Shown here in pieces: positions 22,465 to 32,734 of a stretch of DNA of 64,000 nt. Position numbers and translations under genes: made by a program. The notes under the pieces are model-generated. The model searched no databases. It saw only the letters and a list, made by a program, of their open reading frames with translations, and had not been told where the DNA came from. Source of the DNA: Umbilicaria muhlenbergii (lineage: Eukaryota > Ascomycota > Lecanoromycetes > Umbilicariales > Umbilicariaceae); the NCBI GenBank assembly GCA_000611775.1, contig KK106981.1, forward strand, positions 4,590,927 to 4,654,926. Direction: 5' to 3'. Positions within the stretch are counted from its first letter, which is position 1. Each line of letters opens with the position of its first letter.

Positions 22465-23320
22465 AACAGGCATGTGGATACAGCGTTGGGTAGATAGTAT
22501 AGCTCCAAATACAGATCCGAAATAGAGCTATTGATGACATCTCAATCCATTTGTACGATTACCATGATGGGGTTGACTGTGGCTCTATCTCGACGGTGCC
22601 TGGTAAATGATCTCTTGCCGTTGAAATCCATTCTCGCCACTATCCATGATTACTCACTTGGGCTATCCATCTGCTTTGCCCTTTGCTACCTTATGTTCAC
22701 CATCCGGACACTGGCGTCGAGGCTTTCCTAGCCAGCCCTACCGTGAAGCCCTGAGCCTCAGCCCCTGAAGTCGGGGCTCGGTCCCCGCGGCCCGAGCCTG
22801 TTATAGAATACACTAGCCGCAAACAGAACATCAGCCGCAAGATTTCCTTGACATTTATTCCGCCCCAACTTTTTGTTCTCATTTAACACCCAACATCTAT
22901 CACAGTCAGATTTCAGAAGTATCCACAATAACTAGAATACAACACCATCAGCATTTTATCACCTATGGGGTACTTTGACGCGTCAACAAATTCTTCTTTC
23001 ATCCATCTTTGCCCGGGAGTCACAGGCCGCAACAGCATCAACCGAAAAGCACTGGTTTCACGCAATCAGATCTTGGACGTAGGTGTTCGTGCTCTGATTT
23101 GGCTACTGGCGGAGGGTCCGTCCTGAATGGGCGGACGGTAATCTCAGATCGAAAAGAGGAATCGGGAAAACGCAGGTGGTGAGTTGTCAGCCGTATGTCT
23201 TGGATTCCCCAATGCGCCTGTTCTGACGCACCTGGTGACACAGTTAGGCAGCTGAGCAAACATTCATCTGGATGCGCACGTTGCGCACGATTCCGACACT
23301 CTACATTTGCTATCGCAATC
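22465..23320. other. Intergenic, leader of the kinase gene
   Basis: This lies between two plus-strand genes. It contains a pair of overlapping hairpin arms at 22760-22798 (listed separately). An upstream in-frame ATG at 23195 would add 42 Cys/Ser-rich residues to the kinase; I think it is leader because the downstream start (MFAFDAADRHFSPLG) looks more like a protein N-terminus. Confidence 0.5.
22760..22798. other. Two mutually exclusive GC hairpins
   Basis: AGCCCC (22760-22765) pairs with GGGGCT (22773-22778), and GGCTCGG (22775-22781) pairs with CCGAGCC (22792-22798). The second stem uses bases of the first, so only one can form at a time. It lies about 300 bp after the 3' end of the mitochondrial-protein gene. 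Its role is not known. Confidence 0.6.
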
Positions 23321-25228
23321 ATGTTTGCTTTTGATGCCGCAGACAGGCACTTTTCTCCGCTGGGCAACCCCCCATTATGCAGCGCCGACGAATCTATTAC
23401 TCCTCTGGGACCTCAAGGGCTCCATCTTTCTCTCTCGAATAAGAAACATGGGAGGCCTCAAAATGCATATGAAGGAAAAACTAGTCTTCCCTCAGGTGCA
23501 GACGTATTTCCTGGCACAAATACGGCCCAGGATTCACAGGAGCTGCAAGATACCAATATCGACGTGTCTATGAGTGAAGACGAGAAAGATACTCGTATTT
23601 CAAGGGGATTCACTATGATGGGTTCTGGAACGCCTCCAATCAATATTGCGATGACTCCAACACAATCCAGAAGCAGGAGCAGAGGAAGACGAGACGACGG
23701 AGATGTGCCAAATATTCCAGACCCTACCCCGAGACCCGCTCCGATCAGTGGCAGGGCAGCACGGAAGAAGAAACGTGCGCAGAAGAAAGCCGCAGCATCT
23801 CCCGCTTTGAGTACCGTTCGAGGGTTTACGCCTGCAGCATCCGGTGATGATGACTCGGATTACTCTACCGGGGGCAGCTTCAAGAGGAAAGATCTGAAAG
23901 TCGGAGCCATGGCCAGCGTTACAAGTAGCCCTGGTCTTCGACCTTCGTCTTCATGTGGTGGTATCAGCGCTTTGAGGCAACAACTTGACGCGCTTGACCT
24001 GGAACCCGTCCCTGGTAGGCCTTCGTTGATCAGGAACAAAAGCAAGCTTGGGTCGGAAACACCTAGCACTGCCAGTGTGACATCTGATACCTTGAGTGAT
24101 GGGGACTCAACGGAGATGACAAGCTACGAAGTGCCACTGGAGCATGACTTCATCAGCTCAGACGTGGGTCCAAAAGGAACCGATAGCGGCTTGGGTTCGA
24201 CGCTGGATAACGCGACCCGCAAAATGACGGCCTCCGACTTTGAACCCTTGAGCTGTCTCGGCAAAGGCACATTCGGTACAGTACTCCTAGTAAAGCAGGT
24301 ATCCACCGGCCGCCTCTACGCCCAAAAACAATTCCGCAAAGCCTCCCTGACAGTCCACAAGCGCCTCGTCGAGCAAACCAAGACCGAGCGCGTCATCCTC
24401 GAAAGCGTAAACCGGCACCCCTTCGTCGTCAAACTCTACTACGCCTTCCAAGACCAAGAAAAGCTTTACCTGATCCTCGAATACGCCCAAGGGGGCGAAC
24501 TCTTCACCCACCTCGCCGCCGAGCGCATGTTCCCCGAAGACACCGCCGCCTTCTACATGGCCGAAATGGTCCTCGCCCTCGAACATCTGCACCACACCGT
24601 CGGCGTCGTCTATCGGGACCTGAAACCCGAAAACTGCCTCCTAGACTCCGAAGGGCACCTCCTGCTCACGGACTTCGGCCTCAGCAAAGTCTCCCTCGAT
24701 TCGTCCTCTTCCGACGCGCGCTGCACCTCCATGCTCGGCACCATCGAATACATGGCCCCCGAGGTGATCCTCGGCCACGCCTACGACACCGCCGTCGACT
24801 GGTGGTCCTTTGGCGCTCTCGGCTACGACCTCCTCACCGGCTCGCCCCCCTTCCAGGCCAACAACCACGCCAAGATCCAAGAGAAGATCCTGAAGCAGAA
24901 ACTCGCCCTGCCCTACTTCCTCGGCCCGGACGCCAAAGACCTCCTCACGCGCCTCTTGCGCAAGGAACCCGGCAAACGCCTCGGGGGTTGCATGCCCAGG
25001 GATATGCAGACCATCAAGACCCATCGGTTTTTCCGCAAGATCGACTGGAAGGCGTTGGAGAGGAGAGAGCTGGAGCCGCCTATCAGGCCGCTTATTACCG
25101 ATCCGGCGGCGGCGGAGAATTTTTCCAATGAGTTTACCGGGTTGGCGCTTAGTCCGGTGACGACGATGCAGCAGGAAGGGGGGATGTGGGGGGCGGGGCA
25201 GGGGGGAGTTTACCGGGTTGGCGCTTAG
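23321..25228 (+). CDS. AGC protein kinase, S6K/Psk1-like
   Basis: A long Ser-rich disordered N-terminus is followed by a complete kinase domain: glycine loop LGKGTFGTVLLV, catalytic Lys in YAQKQF, YRDLKPENCLLD, TDFGLSK, T-loop with SMLGTIEYMAPE, and VDWWSFGALGYDLLTGSPPF. The AGC C-tail begins with HRFFRKIDWKALERRELEPP. The order and the T-loop match fungal S6-kinase-like kinases (S. pombe Psk1 type), which work under TOR. The frame stops at TAG 25228 after NEFTGLALSPVTTMQQEGG. A 76-bp tandem duplication (25131-25282) causes this: past the second copy the conserved hydrophobic motif FGGFSF and a natural end are encoded in another frame (25284-25358). The start was set at MFAFDAADRHF; 23195 is an alternative. 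Confidence 0.9.
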   Translation: MFAFDAADRHFSPLGNPPLCSADESITPLGPQGLHLSLSNKKHGRPQNAYEGKTSLPSGADVFPGTNTAQDSQELQDTNIDVSMSEDEKDTRISRGFTMMGSGTPPINIAMTPTQSRSRSRGRRDDGDVPNIPDPTPRPAPISGRAARKKKRAQKKAAASPALSTVRGFTPAASGDDDSDYSTGGSFKRKDLKVGAMASVTSSPGLRPSSSCGGISALRQQLDALDLEPVPGRPSLIRNKSKLGSETPSTASVTSDTLSDGDSTEMTSYEVPLEHDFISSDVGPKGTDSGLGSTLDNATRKMTASDFEPLSCLGKGTFGTVLLVKQVSTGRLYAQKQFRKASLTVHKRLVEQTKTERVILESVNRHPFVVKLYYAFQDQEKLYLILEYAQGGELFTHLAAERMFPEDTAAFYMAEMVLALEHLHHTVGVVYRDLKPENCLLDSEGHLLLTDFGLSKVSLDSSSSDARCTSMLGTIEYMAPEVILGHAYDTAVDWWSFGALGYDLLTGSPPFQANNHAKIQEKILKQKLALPYFLGPDAKDLLTRLLRKEPGKRLGGCMPRDMQTIKTHRFFRKIDWKALERRELEPPIRPLITDPAAAENFSNEFTGLALSPVTTMQQEGGMWGAGQGGVYRVGA

Positions 25229-25282
25229 TCCGGTGACGACGATGCAGCAGGAAGGGGGGATGTGGGGGGCGGGGCAGGGGGG
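25131..25282. repeat. 76-bp direct tandem duplication in kinase 3' end
   Basis: AGTTTACCGGGTTGGCGCTT begins at 25131 and again at 25207, and the two copies match base for base through the following GC-rich part to the poly-G tract. The copy number of G at the junction is 6 in the first copy and 8 in the second. The period of 76 is 1 modulo 3, so the second copy is read in a shifted frame. Confidence 0.97.
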
Positions 25283-25761
25283 GGAGGGGGATCAGTTTGG
25301 GGGGTTTAGTTTTGTGGCGAGTCGGAGTTTGTTGGAGTGTGGGGATTGGGGCTGTTGAGGTTGGTAGGGTGGTGGGGATGGTGGGGGGTGGGGGGTGAGG
25401 AATGAGATGTTGGTGGAGAGCGGTGGGCATGAGATGATCTTGGAGGAGCTTGATGGGTGTTTGATCGGGTATGAGAGTCATCTGATAAGTGGCGTTTGCG
25501 GCTATTGACTGTGTATATCCTTACCTGCCTGTGAGGGTGAGGCGAGGCTCAGTGCCGTGCCGTAACACATAGTAACGCCTTCAGCAGCATTTACATAGAT
25601 AGGAATGGTTTGGGTACTGAAATTGATTTTTCCGAGAGAAGGTCAATATGTCATGTCCCCACTCGATGGACTTTTGCCTTGACTATTTCACAGATGACCG
25701 AAAGCTCAAGATCGAAATGGTCGTTGCAAACTGATGGATTGCTCTTGCAGACGAACACATT
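25229..25761. other. Kinase orphan C-terminus, then intergenic
   Basis: Bases 25284-25360 still encode the expected kinase ending (EGDQFGGFSFVASRSLLECG and a TGA at 25356-25358) in the frame that would be used if one 76-bp copy were absent. The remainder is a G-rich then C-rich junction between the kinase 3' end and the convergent RRP3 3' end, with no gene. Confidence 0.7.
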
Positions 25762-27303
25762 CTATCCTTCCTCCCTATCCATCTCATCCCTCCCCTTCCT
25801 CCCCCCCTTGCCCATTCCAGGCTTCCTCCCTCTCAACGTCGCTCCCTTCGTCCCCCTCTTCTCATGTAGATCCTTCATCTCCCGAATCGCCACCCTCTGC
25901 GCCTCGCTCACCCTCTCCCCCAACACCATAACCTCCTCCTTGACCGTCGCATACTCCTGCAACTGCTTCCCCAACGCCGCTTCGATGCGCTGGAAGATTT
26001 CCACGTCATACTGCGTGACGAACGACATCGCATGCCCGGACTTCCCCGCCCGCGCCGTCCGCCCCACCCGGTGAATGTACGTTTTGCTGTCCGGTGGCAG
26101 GTCGAAGTTCAAGACCACGTCGACAGAGGGGATGTCCAGGCCTCGAGCAGCGACGTCGGTGGCGACGAGGATGTCTCGGCTGCCGGCGCGGAATTTGCCC
26201 AGGGCGCCCAGGCGCGCGGATTGGGAAAGTTGGCCGTGGAGGGGGATGGCTCCGAAGCCGAGGGAGCGGAGGAGGATAGCGAGACGTTGGGTTTCGTTGA
26301 CGGTGCGGGTGAAGACGATGGCGGATTGGCCGGCGAATTCGTTGAGAAGGTAGACGAGGTAGAGGTCTTTGTCTTTGTGGGGGAAGAAGAGGTAGGACTG
26401 GAGGAGGGTGGAAACGGTTTGGTATTTGTTTGTGGAGATGGAGACGCGGAGGGGGTTGGAGAGAGAGGCGCGTTGGAGGGATTCCACTTTGGAGGTCATG
26501 GTTGCGGAGAAGAGATATGTGCGCCGTTCTTTGGGGAGAACTTTGAGGATTTTGTCGAGGATCGGGCCGAAATCAAGATCGAGAAGACGGTCTGCTTCGT
26601 CCATGACTAGATATTTGAGACCGCGTAGGGAGAAGCCTTTGGTATTTTCGAGATGATCCAATAATCGCCCCGGCGTAGCGACTATTACGTGGGGTTTCTT
26701 GCCCAATGCTATCGCCTGCGGTACCATATCCATACCTCCTACTATGACCGCGCAACGGACAGATATGAGGGAGCCTAGAGCTTCGAAGGCTTGTGATATT
26801 TGATAGGCCAATTCACGAGTTGGTGCCATGACCAGGCCGAACAGCGGCTGCGGCTTGTTCATAAGGGCTACCAACGATCAGCTTCAGTTTGATCTGACAA
26901 ATCTGAAGCGCTTCTTACCTTGAAGAATGGGGAGCGCAAAAGCTGCGGTTTTCCCACTACCAGTCTCGGCAAGGCCTATCAGATCCCTTCCCTGTAAAGC
27001 CAACGGTATTGCTTCTCTCTGGATGGGCGTAGGAGCCTTGTAGCCTAAGGCAGTGCATGCATCGCATAATGAATCGATAACACCGAGATCTTGGAAGCTT
27101 TTCGGAGCTTCTTCAGCTGGCTCTGTAGTCTCCGGTGCCTCTGTACTTTCTGCTGGTTCTGTAGCGTCTGCTGCAGCATCCCCAGACTCTTCGTCAATTT
27201 CCTCTGGTGTTTTGGATCTTTTCGCTACTTTGGACGGGCGCGCAGGTGCTTCAGTTGGTTTAGATGCCAGCCCATTGAGCCTGCGCTTCTTGAGTGCTGG
27301 CAT
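25762..27303 (-). CDS. RRP3: DEAD-box rRNA-processing helicase Rrp3
   Basis: Two exons, 27303-26919 and 26867-25762, are split by a 51-nt intron right after the Walker A motif. The N-terminus is Lys- and Glu-rich. In order: Q motif ([29 protein letters not shown]), motif [29 protein letters not shown], motif [28 protein letters not shown], and [11 protein letters not shown]. The C-terminus is basic. [20 protein letters not shown] and the extended match to the DDX47/Rrp3 subfamily set it apart from other DEAD proteins. Rrp3 acts in the nucleolus on the 35S pre-rRNA and is needed for 18S rRNA maturation. It is divergently paired with SSF1. Confidence 0.95.
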
Positions 27304-27517
27304 GTTGGCGTTTCAGTCCTTCCTGATAAGTGATCCGATAGTGATGGTCGAAGAAGCTGGAGATGGATGTTTAAAAATTGTACGCCAACACAATCGATAA
27401 GCGATCTCAGGCTCAATATCGATTGGCTGCGCAAACGTCAATTTGCAAGAAAAACATCTCGAACTCTTTCATCTCCAGTGTACACACCTCTTTCCAGAGA
27501 TAGACATATTTCACATA
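27304..27517. promoter_or_regulatory. Bidirectional promoter of RRP3 and SSF1
   Basis: Only 214 bp separate the two ATGs. The stretch has an A/T block TTTAAAAATTG (27369-27379) that resembles the yeast RRPE element, a GCGATCTC that is two bases from the PAC core GCGATGAG, and an inverted CCAAT box (GATTGGCTG near 27420). The first two are motif resemblances only. Confidence 0.6.
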
Positions 27518-29004
27518 ATGGCACGAAGACGTGTAAAGAAACGTACGCATGTCGGCGCTCGCAATGGTCCCACAAATGGTGTGCCCGCCAACAATGCCGC
27601 CAGCAGATCACCCAAAAGCATGGTCATACGAATCGGAGCAGGAGAAGTGGGCCCCAGTGTAAGCCAGCTGGTCAAGGATGTTCGGCATATGATGGAACCA
27701 GGAACAGCTAGCAGATTAAAGGTATGTAACTCTTATACACATACCTCCAGGCTTGAAGTCACTCTACTAACGATCTCCAGGAACGACGGTCCAACCGCCT
27801 CCGCGACTACACCACCATGGCCGGCCCACTAGGAGTATCCCACCTCCTCCTCTTCTCGCGCTCCGCCTCCGGCAACACCAACCTACGCCTCGCCATCACC
27901 CCCCGCGGCCCCACCCTCCACTTCCGCGTCGAGAAATACTCCCTCTGCAAAGACGTCCAAAAAGCGCAAAAGCACCCCAAAGCCGGCGGCAAGGAATACC
28001 TCTCCCCCCCCCTCCTCGTCATGAACAACTTCACCTCCCCCGCCACCATCACCGGCTCCTGCCCTCCCACCGTTCCCAAACATCTCGAATCCCTCACAAC
28101 CACAATTTTCCAATCCCTCTTCCCCCCCATATCCCCGCAAACCACCCCCCTCACCTCCATCCGTCGCGTCCTCCTCCTCAATCGCGAACTACCCTCCCCC
28201 TCCACCTCCACCACCCCCTCCTCGGCAGACGAACCCGGCACCTACACCCTCAACCTCCGGCACTACGCCATCAGCACCAAGCGCACCGGCCTCTCGCGCG
28301 GCATCCGGCGCCTCAACGCCGCCGAAAAACTCACCCACTCCCGCCGCGCCGGCAAACGCGGCGGCGGCAGCGGCCTCCCCAACCTTGGCAAGCTCGAAGA
28401 CGTCGCCGACTACCTCCTCGACCCCTCCGCCACCGCTGCGGGCTTCACCTCCGGCAGCGACAGCGAAGCCGAAACGGACGCCGAAGTCGAAGTCCTCGAC
28501 CCGCACGCGCGCAAAGTGCTGAGCAAGAAACAAGCCGAGCGGATGCGGGCCGCGGACGGGGTGCGGGGCTCCAAAGCCGACAGGGGAGGCCCCGAGGTGG
28601 AGAAGCGGGCGGTGAAGCTCGTGGAGTTGGGGCCGAGGTTGAAGCTGCGGATGACGAAGGTGGAGGAGGGGGTTTGTGGGGGGAAGGTGCTGTGGCATGA
28701 GTATTTGAGGAAGAGTAGGGAGGAGGAGGGGAGGTTGGAGGAATTGTGGGAGGGGAGGAGGAGGGAGAGGGAGGAGAGGAGGAGGATGCAGAGGGGGAAT
28801 GTGGAGAGGAAGGAGATGGAGAGGGGGGAGAGGAAGAAGGGGAAGGGGGAGGGAGGGGAGGAGGGGGATGAGGAGATGGATGAGTACGATGAGGATGAGT
28901 GGGATAGCGAGGGGTTGGAGGGGGATGCGGAGATGGAACTTAATGAGGAGGCGGAGGCGGAGGGAGAGTTCAGTGCGCAGGAAGAGGAGATTGCAGCGGG
29001 ATAG
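27518..29004 (+). CDS. SSF1: Brix-domain ribosome biogenesis protein Ssf1 (Peter Pan)
   Basis: Exon 1 is 27518-27721 and exon 2 is 27781-29004; the 59-nt intron has a TACTAAC branch point. The start MARRRVKKRTHVGARNG and the segment PKSMVIRIGAGEVGPSVSQL mark the Ssf1/PPAN family. The Brix domain follows (KDVRHMMEPGTASRLKERRS, then YTTMAGPLGVSHLLLFSRS and SPPLLVMNNFTSP) and ends near GIRRLNAAEKL. The C-terminal third is a Glu/Arg/Lys-rich tail. Ssf1 acts in the nucleolus in 60S subunit assembly, on 27S pre-rRNA. On the coding strand the first half of exon 2 is very C-rich and the last 450 bases are very G-rich. Confidence 0.93.
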
Positions 29005-30133
29005 GATTGTGGATTCTTCGTTTGCATAAACTGGTTGGCAGGGTGGTAGAAAGAGAGGTTGCATGCAGTAAGCCACGTATGCTATATCTGGAACGCGGTT
29101 TACACACGGATCAAGAATCTGCCCCGTCAGTCATCATTGCCCGTGAGAAAAGTTCATCTGATAATGACGTGGCTCTTCCAGTCCAGTCTATGAACCCAAC
29201 CCTCCAACACATGCCCTTAGCATTCCTCCCTCCAAACCCGCATCCCAGAATCATCCCCCAAAAATATCACAACACTCCCCCAATCCACAACTCACTTCAC
29301 ACGCCCAACGCTTCGAGTCTCCAAAAGCCGTAATCCATCCACACCTCCAGTCCTCCACCCCGTCCATCCCCCACGCAAACCCAGCCATCAAGACTCCTCC
29401 CTCCAAGCCTCTCAGCGCAAAGGCGTTACAGAAAAAGCAATACCCAACCAACCAACATCCAACCTCCCACCCATCTCCCATACTTCACCTCCCCGAACCG
29501 CCCTGCACGCCCTGCACGCCCTGAACGTCCTTACTCGGAGTAGGCATCATACCAACCGCATGCCAAAAACCAACCCTCCACCCCCAAAAGATCCCCCCAC
29601 GAACCCACCCATAAGTCTCGTCCGACGTATACCTCACTCACTCATAACCAAGGACGGTAGTTCCGCACCGATTTCCCAATCTGGATATCTTAATAAGCAC
29701 AGTTCAAACCGCAACTTTCAACCTCACAACCCCAACGTCCCTTTCCAAACGAGAAGGAATCAACAAAAGGAATATGAAATCACAGCGTCCGACCCATCAG
29801 ATCCCGACGAGCCTGCATTCCATCCACAGCACAACACCACGACGGCGCACCGTAGACACAAAAAAAAAAGAACTTTTATTTGTATGACCGACACCATCTA
29901 TGAAAAACTCCCCTCGATTCGATTCCCCCCAGTCCCTCATCCGATCATGAACCCGTCCCCCACCCTTCCCCCAACCGCACAAAACAAAAAGACAAAAGCC
30001 GCCGCCCCAAAACTTTTCCATTCCATTGCATAGCCCTTCGACCCCGCCACCCCCTTAAAGTAACCGAAAAAAGCCCGTCCTCCCCATCCCTCCCCTCCCA
30101 CCGCCCCCTCCCCGTTCCCTCCCAACCAAAAAC
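29005..30133. other. Intergenic, C- and A-rich
   Basis: This lies between the convergent 3' ends of SSF1 and PCM1. It is strongly C-rich on the + strand and contains CTGCACGCC repeats at about 29503-29525. A 157-residue open frame at 29560-30033 has no domain and unusual composition; I take it as chance. Confidence 0.5.
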
Positions 30134-32101
30134 CTAACACCCCCCCTGCCTCACCACCCCAGCAACCTTCCCCGCCAAATCGTCCGCCTCCCCCCTCGTC
30201 GCCGCCTCCGCATAAACCCTCACCGCATCCTCCGTCCCACTCGCCCTCGCAAAGCTCCTCCCGTGTTTATATTTCCCGACGAGCGCGTCGATCTGGCCCT
30301 GCACCCCCACCGGAAACTGCAGCCGGCGCTCCGCGTCGACGGCTTTGAACAGATTCCGGTCGGCGACCTCGACCCGCACGAGCCGGTTGGGCAGGTCCGT
30401 GTACGTCGAGTCCCACTCCTTGGGGCCCCAGCCCTTGTGCGCCAGGATGACTTCCACCAGGAGCAGGTCCGAGAGGGCGTCGCCGACCGTTTGGTTGATG
30501 AGCTGGACGAGCGCGCGGAGCGTCTGCAGCGCCGTGTTCTGGGCGGGCGACTGGGGTTCGTGTTTGCGGAGGCGTTTGAGCGCCGAGTCGGAAAAGAGGA
30601 CGGTGCCGTGCCCGTTCGCCTCGAAGTAGACGCCGACGTCGAATTTAGCCGCCGCGTGATGGAGGTGTTTGACGCCCGTGTTGGTGCAGACGACGGGCAG
30701 TTTGAGGTGCTGGGTGATGTAGTCGGTGCTGGCGCCGTTGGCGTAGGCGGTCTGGACGACGCCGATTCTGAGTTTTTCGGCGAGGCCGGCGCTTCTGGCC
30801 AGGTCGCCGATGAAGAGGGCGGCGAGGGTGGCGATGCGGTCGCCGTCGAGGAGGCGGAAGGTGTTTTCCGAGTCGATGAAGTAGTAGACTATGCGGTCAG
30901 CGTCGCCATCGAATGATGCGCATCGCGCGAGTGGGGCGGCCTGTGACGAGGGTGGGGCTCGTTGGTTGGTCTTGACGAAATCTGCGCCGCACTGCAATCG
31001 TTGGGTGGTCAGCATAACAGTATATTAGATCACCAAGGGTTGCCTGTCAATTAGCATGCAATCACCTGATGGTTTAGTCTCTCCGGCTGCACGACATCAT
31101 CATTCACGATCTTGATCTCCACTCCTCCTTCAGATGCATTTGGAAGGTATTTGATCAATTCTCTTAGCTTCGGTCCACCAACGCCATTGGCACAATCCAC
31201 GGTCACTGCACCATTCGCTTTACGCCCGCTGATGGCAGCTTTGAAAGCTTTCGCCATCTTCTCATAGTATCCTTGTTCAGTCGGCTCTCCGTATTCGTAT
31301 TGTGTCCCTTTGGTGTTCAAGCACCGAGTCAGGTAATGGAGTTGAGGTGTAGTGAGGATCTTGTAGTCGGTATATTCGGTATTCGTAGCTTTGAGAGCTT
31401 CGACCAGAGCCGTAACGAGACGAGGACCGGACGCTCGGGTATCGCGAGCAAATATAACACGAGCCGGCGCGTCAGGCTTGATCTTTAGGTCCTCGTTGAG
31501 CTTGTCGTAGGCCTCGACGAGAGCCTGGTCCGAGGTGGCGTTGGCAAGAACCGTCGCATGTGCTTCCCATGACGACTATTCTTTCATCAGCATTGATCAC
31601 GCTAATCCGCAACGAGTTCTTGTATCTACCTCCAGCATCTCGCCCTACCAAGCCAAAGTGTTAGTCACGAAGCTTGTTTACTGGACCCAAGGCAACCGAC
31701 CATAGGATCTACCAACTTGACACCGTTATCGTCCGGAGGGTTGTGGCTAGCAGTGATCATCACCCCAACGATTTGCCCATTGAGTTTCCTGGACCGCAAG
31801 GCTGCCAACAGTCCAACACGGTAAACAACCGAGTCGAGGAGCGAGCTGTCGTTGAGACGAAGTCAGCCAAGCAGCGACAGGGCCGCATTGCGCAGTGGCA
31901 GAAGTCGCAGTTAGAGTATAAGAGTCGTTGCAGATCAGAGTCGGCACTCACGCTTTCATTCGAAACTACGAAGCGATCAGTCAGCCAATCTAAAACGAAT
32001 TGAGAGGAATTACTCACTCCAGCGGTACCGTACTGGAAGACTCTGTCGGCGGGCTTGGGGAACTTGGCTGAAGCGGCGAGAATGGCATCTTTGGAGGCCA
32101 T
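30134..32101 (-). CDS. PCM1: Phosphoacetylglucosamine mutase
   Basis: Six exons make a complete enzyme that converts GlcNAc-6-P to GlcNAc-1-P in the UDP-GlcNAc pathway for chitin, N-glycans and GPI anchors. Exon 1 (32101-32018) ends in FQYGTAG; a 14-nt micro-exon (31965-31952) supplies FRMK and two bases of Ala; exon 3 starts at 31845 and holds the phosphoserine loop [15 protein letters not shown]; a 15-nt micro-exon (31644-31630) encodes GEMLE; exon 5 ends near 31067; and exon 6 carries the metal site [12 protein letters not shown], the sugar-binding loop [11 protein letters not shown] and the phosphate loop [12 protein letters not shown]. All catalytic motifs are intact. Both micro-exons restore residues that are conserved across eukaryotic AGM1/PGM3, so the model is firm. 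Confidence 0.95.
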
Positions 32102-32734
32102 CGTGTGGAGGTGTCGAGGGGACCCAGAGTCCTAAGTTCCTGGGCGTTGTGAGGCGGTGAGGCGGTGAGGGTAAAAGGAGAGATGCAGCGGCAAGGTCGA
32201 GACGATGGAGAAAGGGTCACCGTTTTTGTGCCTGGCCTTTGCCGCGGATAAGGCTGACCCCACGCTGGTGCTAGTCCCAGAGCAGCCTAGGGCGGATGGG
32301 GGCATGGGGGTGCAGGGGGTCCGAGCTGCGGCGCGCCGGCGAATGGGCTGCGCGTGCCCGCTTTGTCGCCACCCTGCGCTTGGACCCAGGCTGGCCAGGC
32401 TGCCGGGCTGCCAGGCTGCCAGGCTGCCAGGCTCGCCAGGGCTCCGTTCGTCCTGAAGCGTTCGTCGTTAATCGTGCATCCTTATCGCTGCCGTCCACTG
32501 CGAGGGTGTGGGGTGTGGGGAGCTGCAGCACGCCTTCCTGCCCATTAGTCGTCGCTTCTGCCCCGGCGACACTGGTGATGTGATATATCATCTGTGATGT
32601 GAGGTGTGACTGCGCTGCATGTCTGACAGCTACATGGCGCAGCCAGCCGACATCTGCAGACAGTATAACGTCAGGGAGAGAAACCCGGGGGCATATACGA
32701 GCTGCATTGTCTACCAATCTGCCCGTCTGGAATC
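32102..32734. other. Intergenic with GCCAGGCT tandem repeat
   Basis: This is the promoter side of PCM1 and the 3' side of PER1. An 8-bp GCCAGGCT-type tandem repeat with one variant lies at about 32391-32440. I see no gene. Confidence 0.6.

Noticed and set aside
23195-23320. Upstream ATG extending the kinase by 42 residues
   Set aside because: The added sequence is Cys/Ser-rich and unlike a kinase N-terminus; the ATG at 23321 is more plausible.
29560-30033. 157-residue plus-strand open frame
   Set aside because: C- and A-rich composition, no domain, and position between two convergent 3' ends suggest chance.
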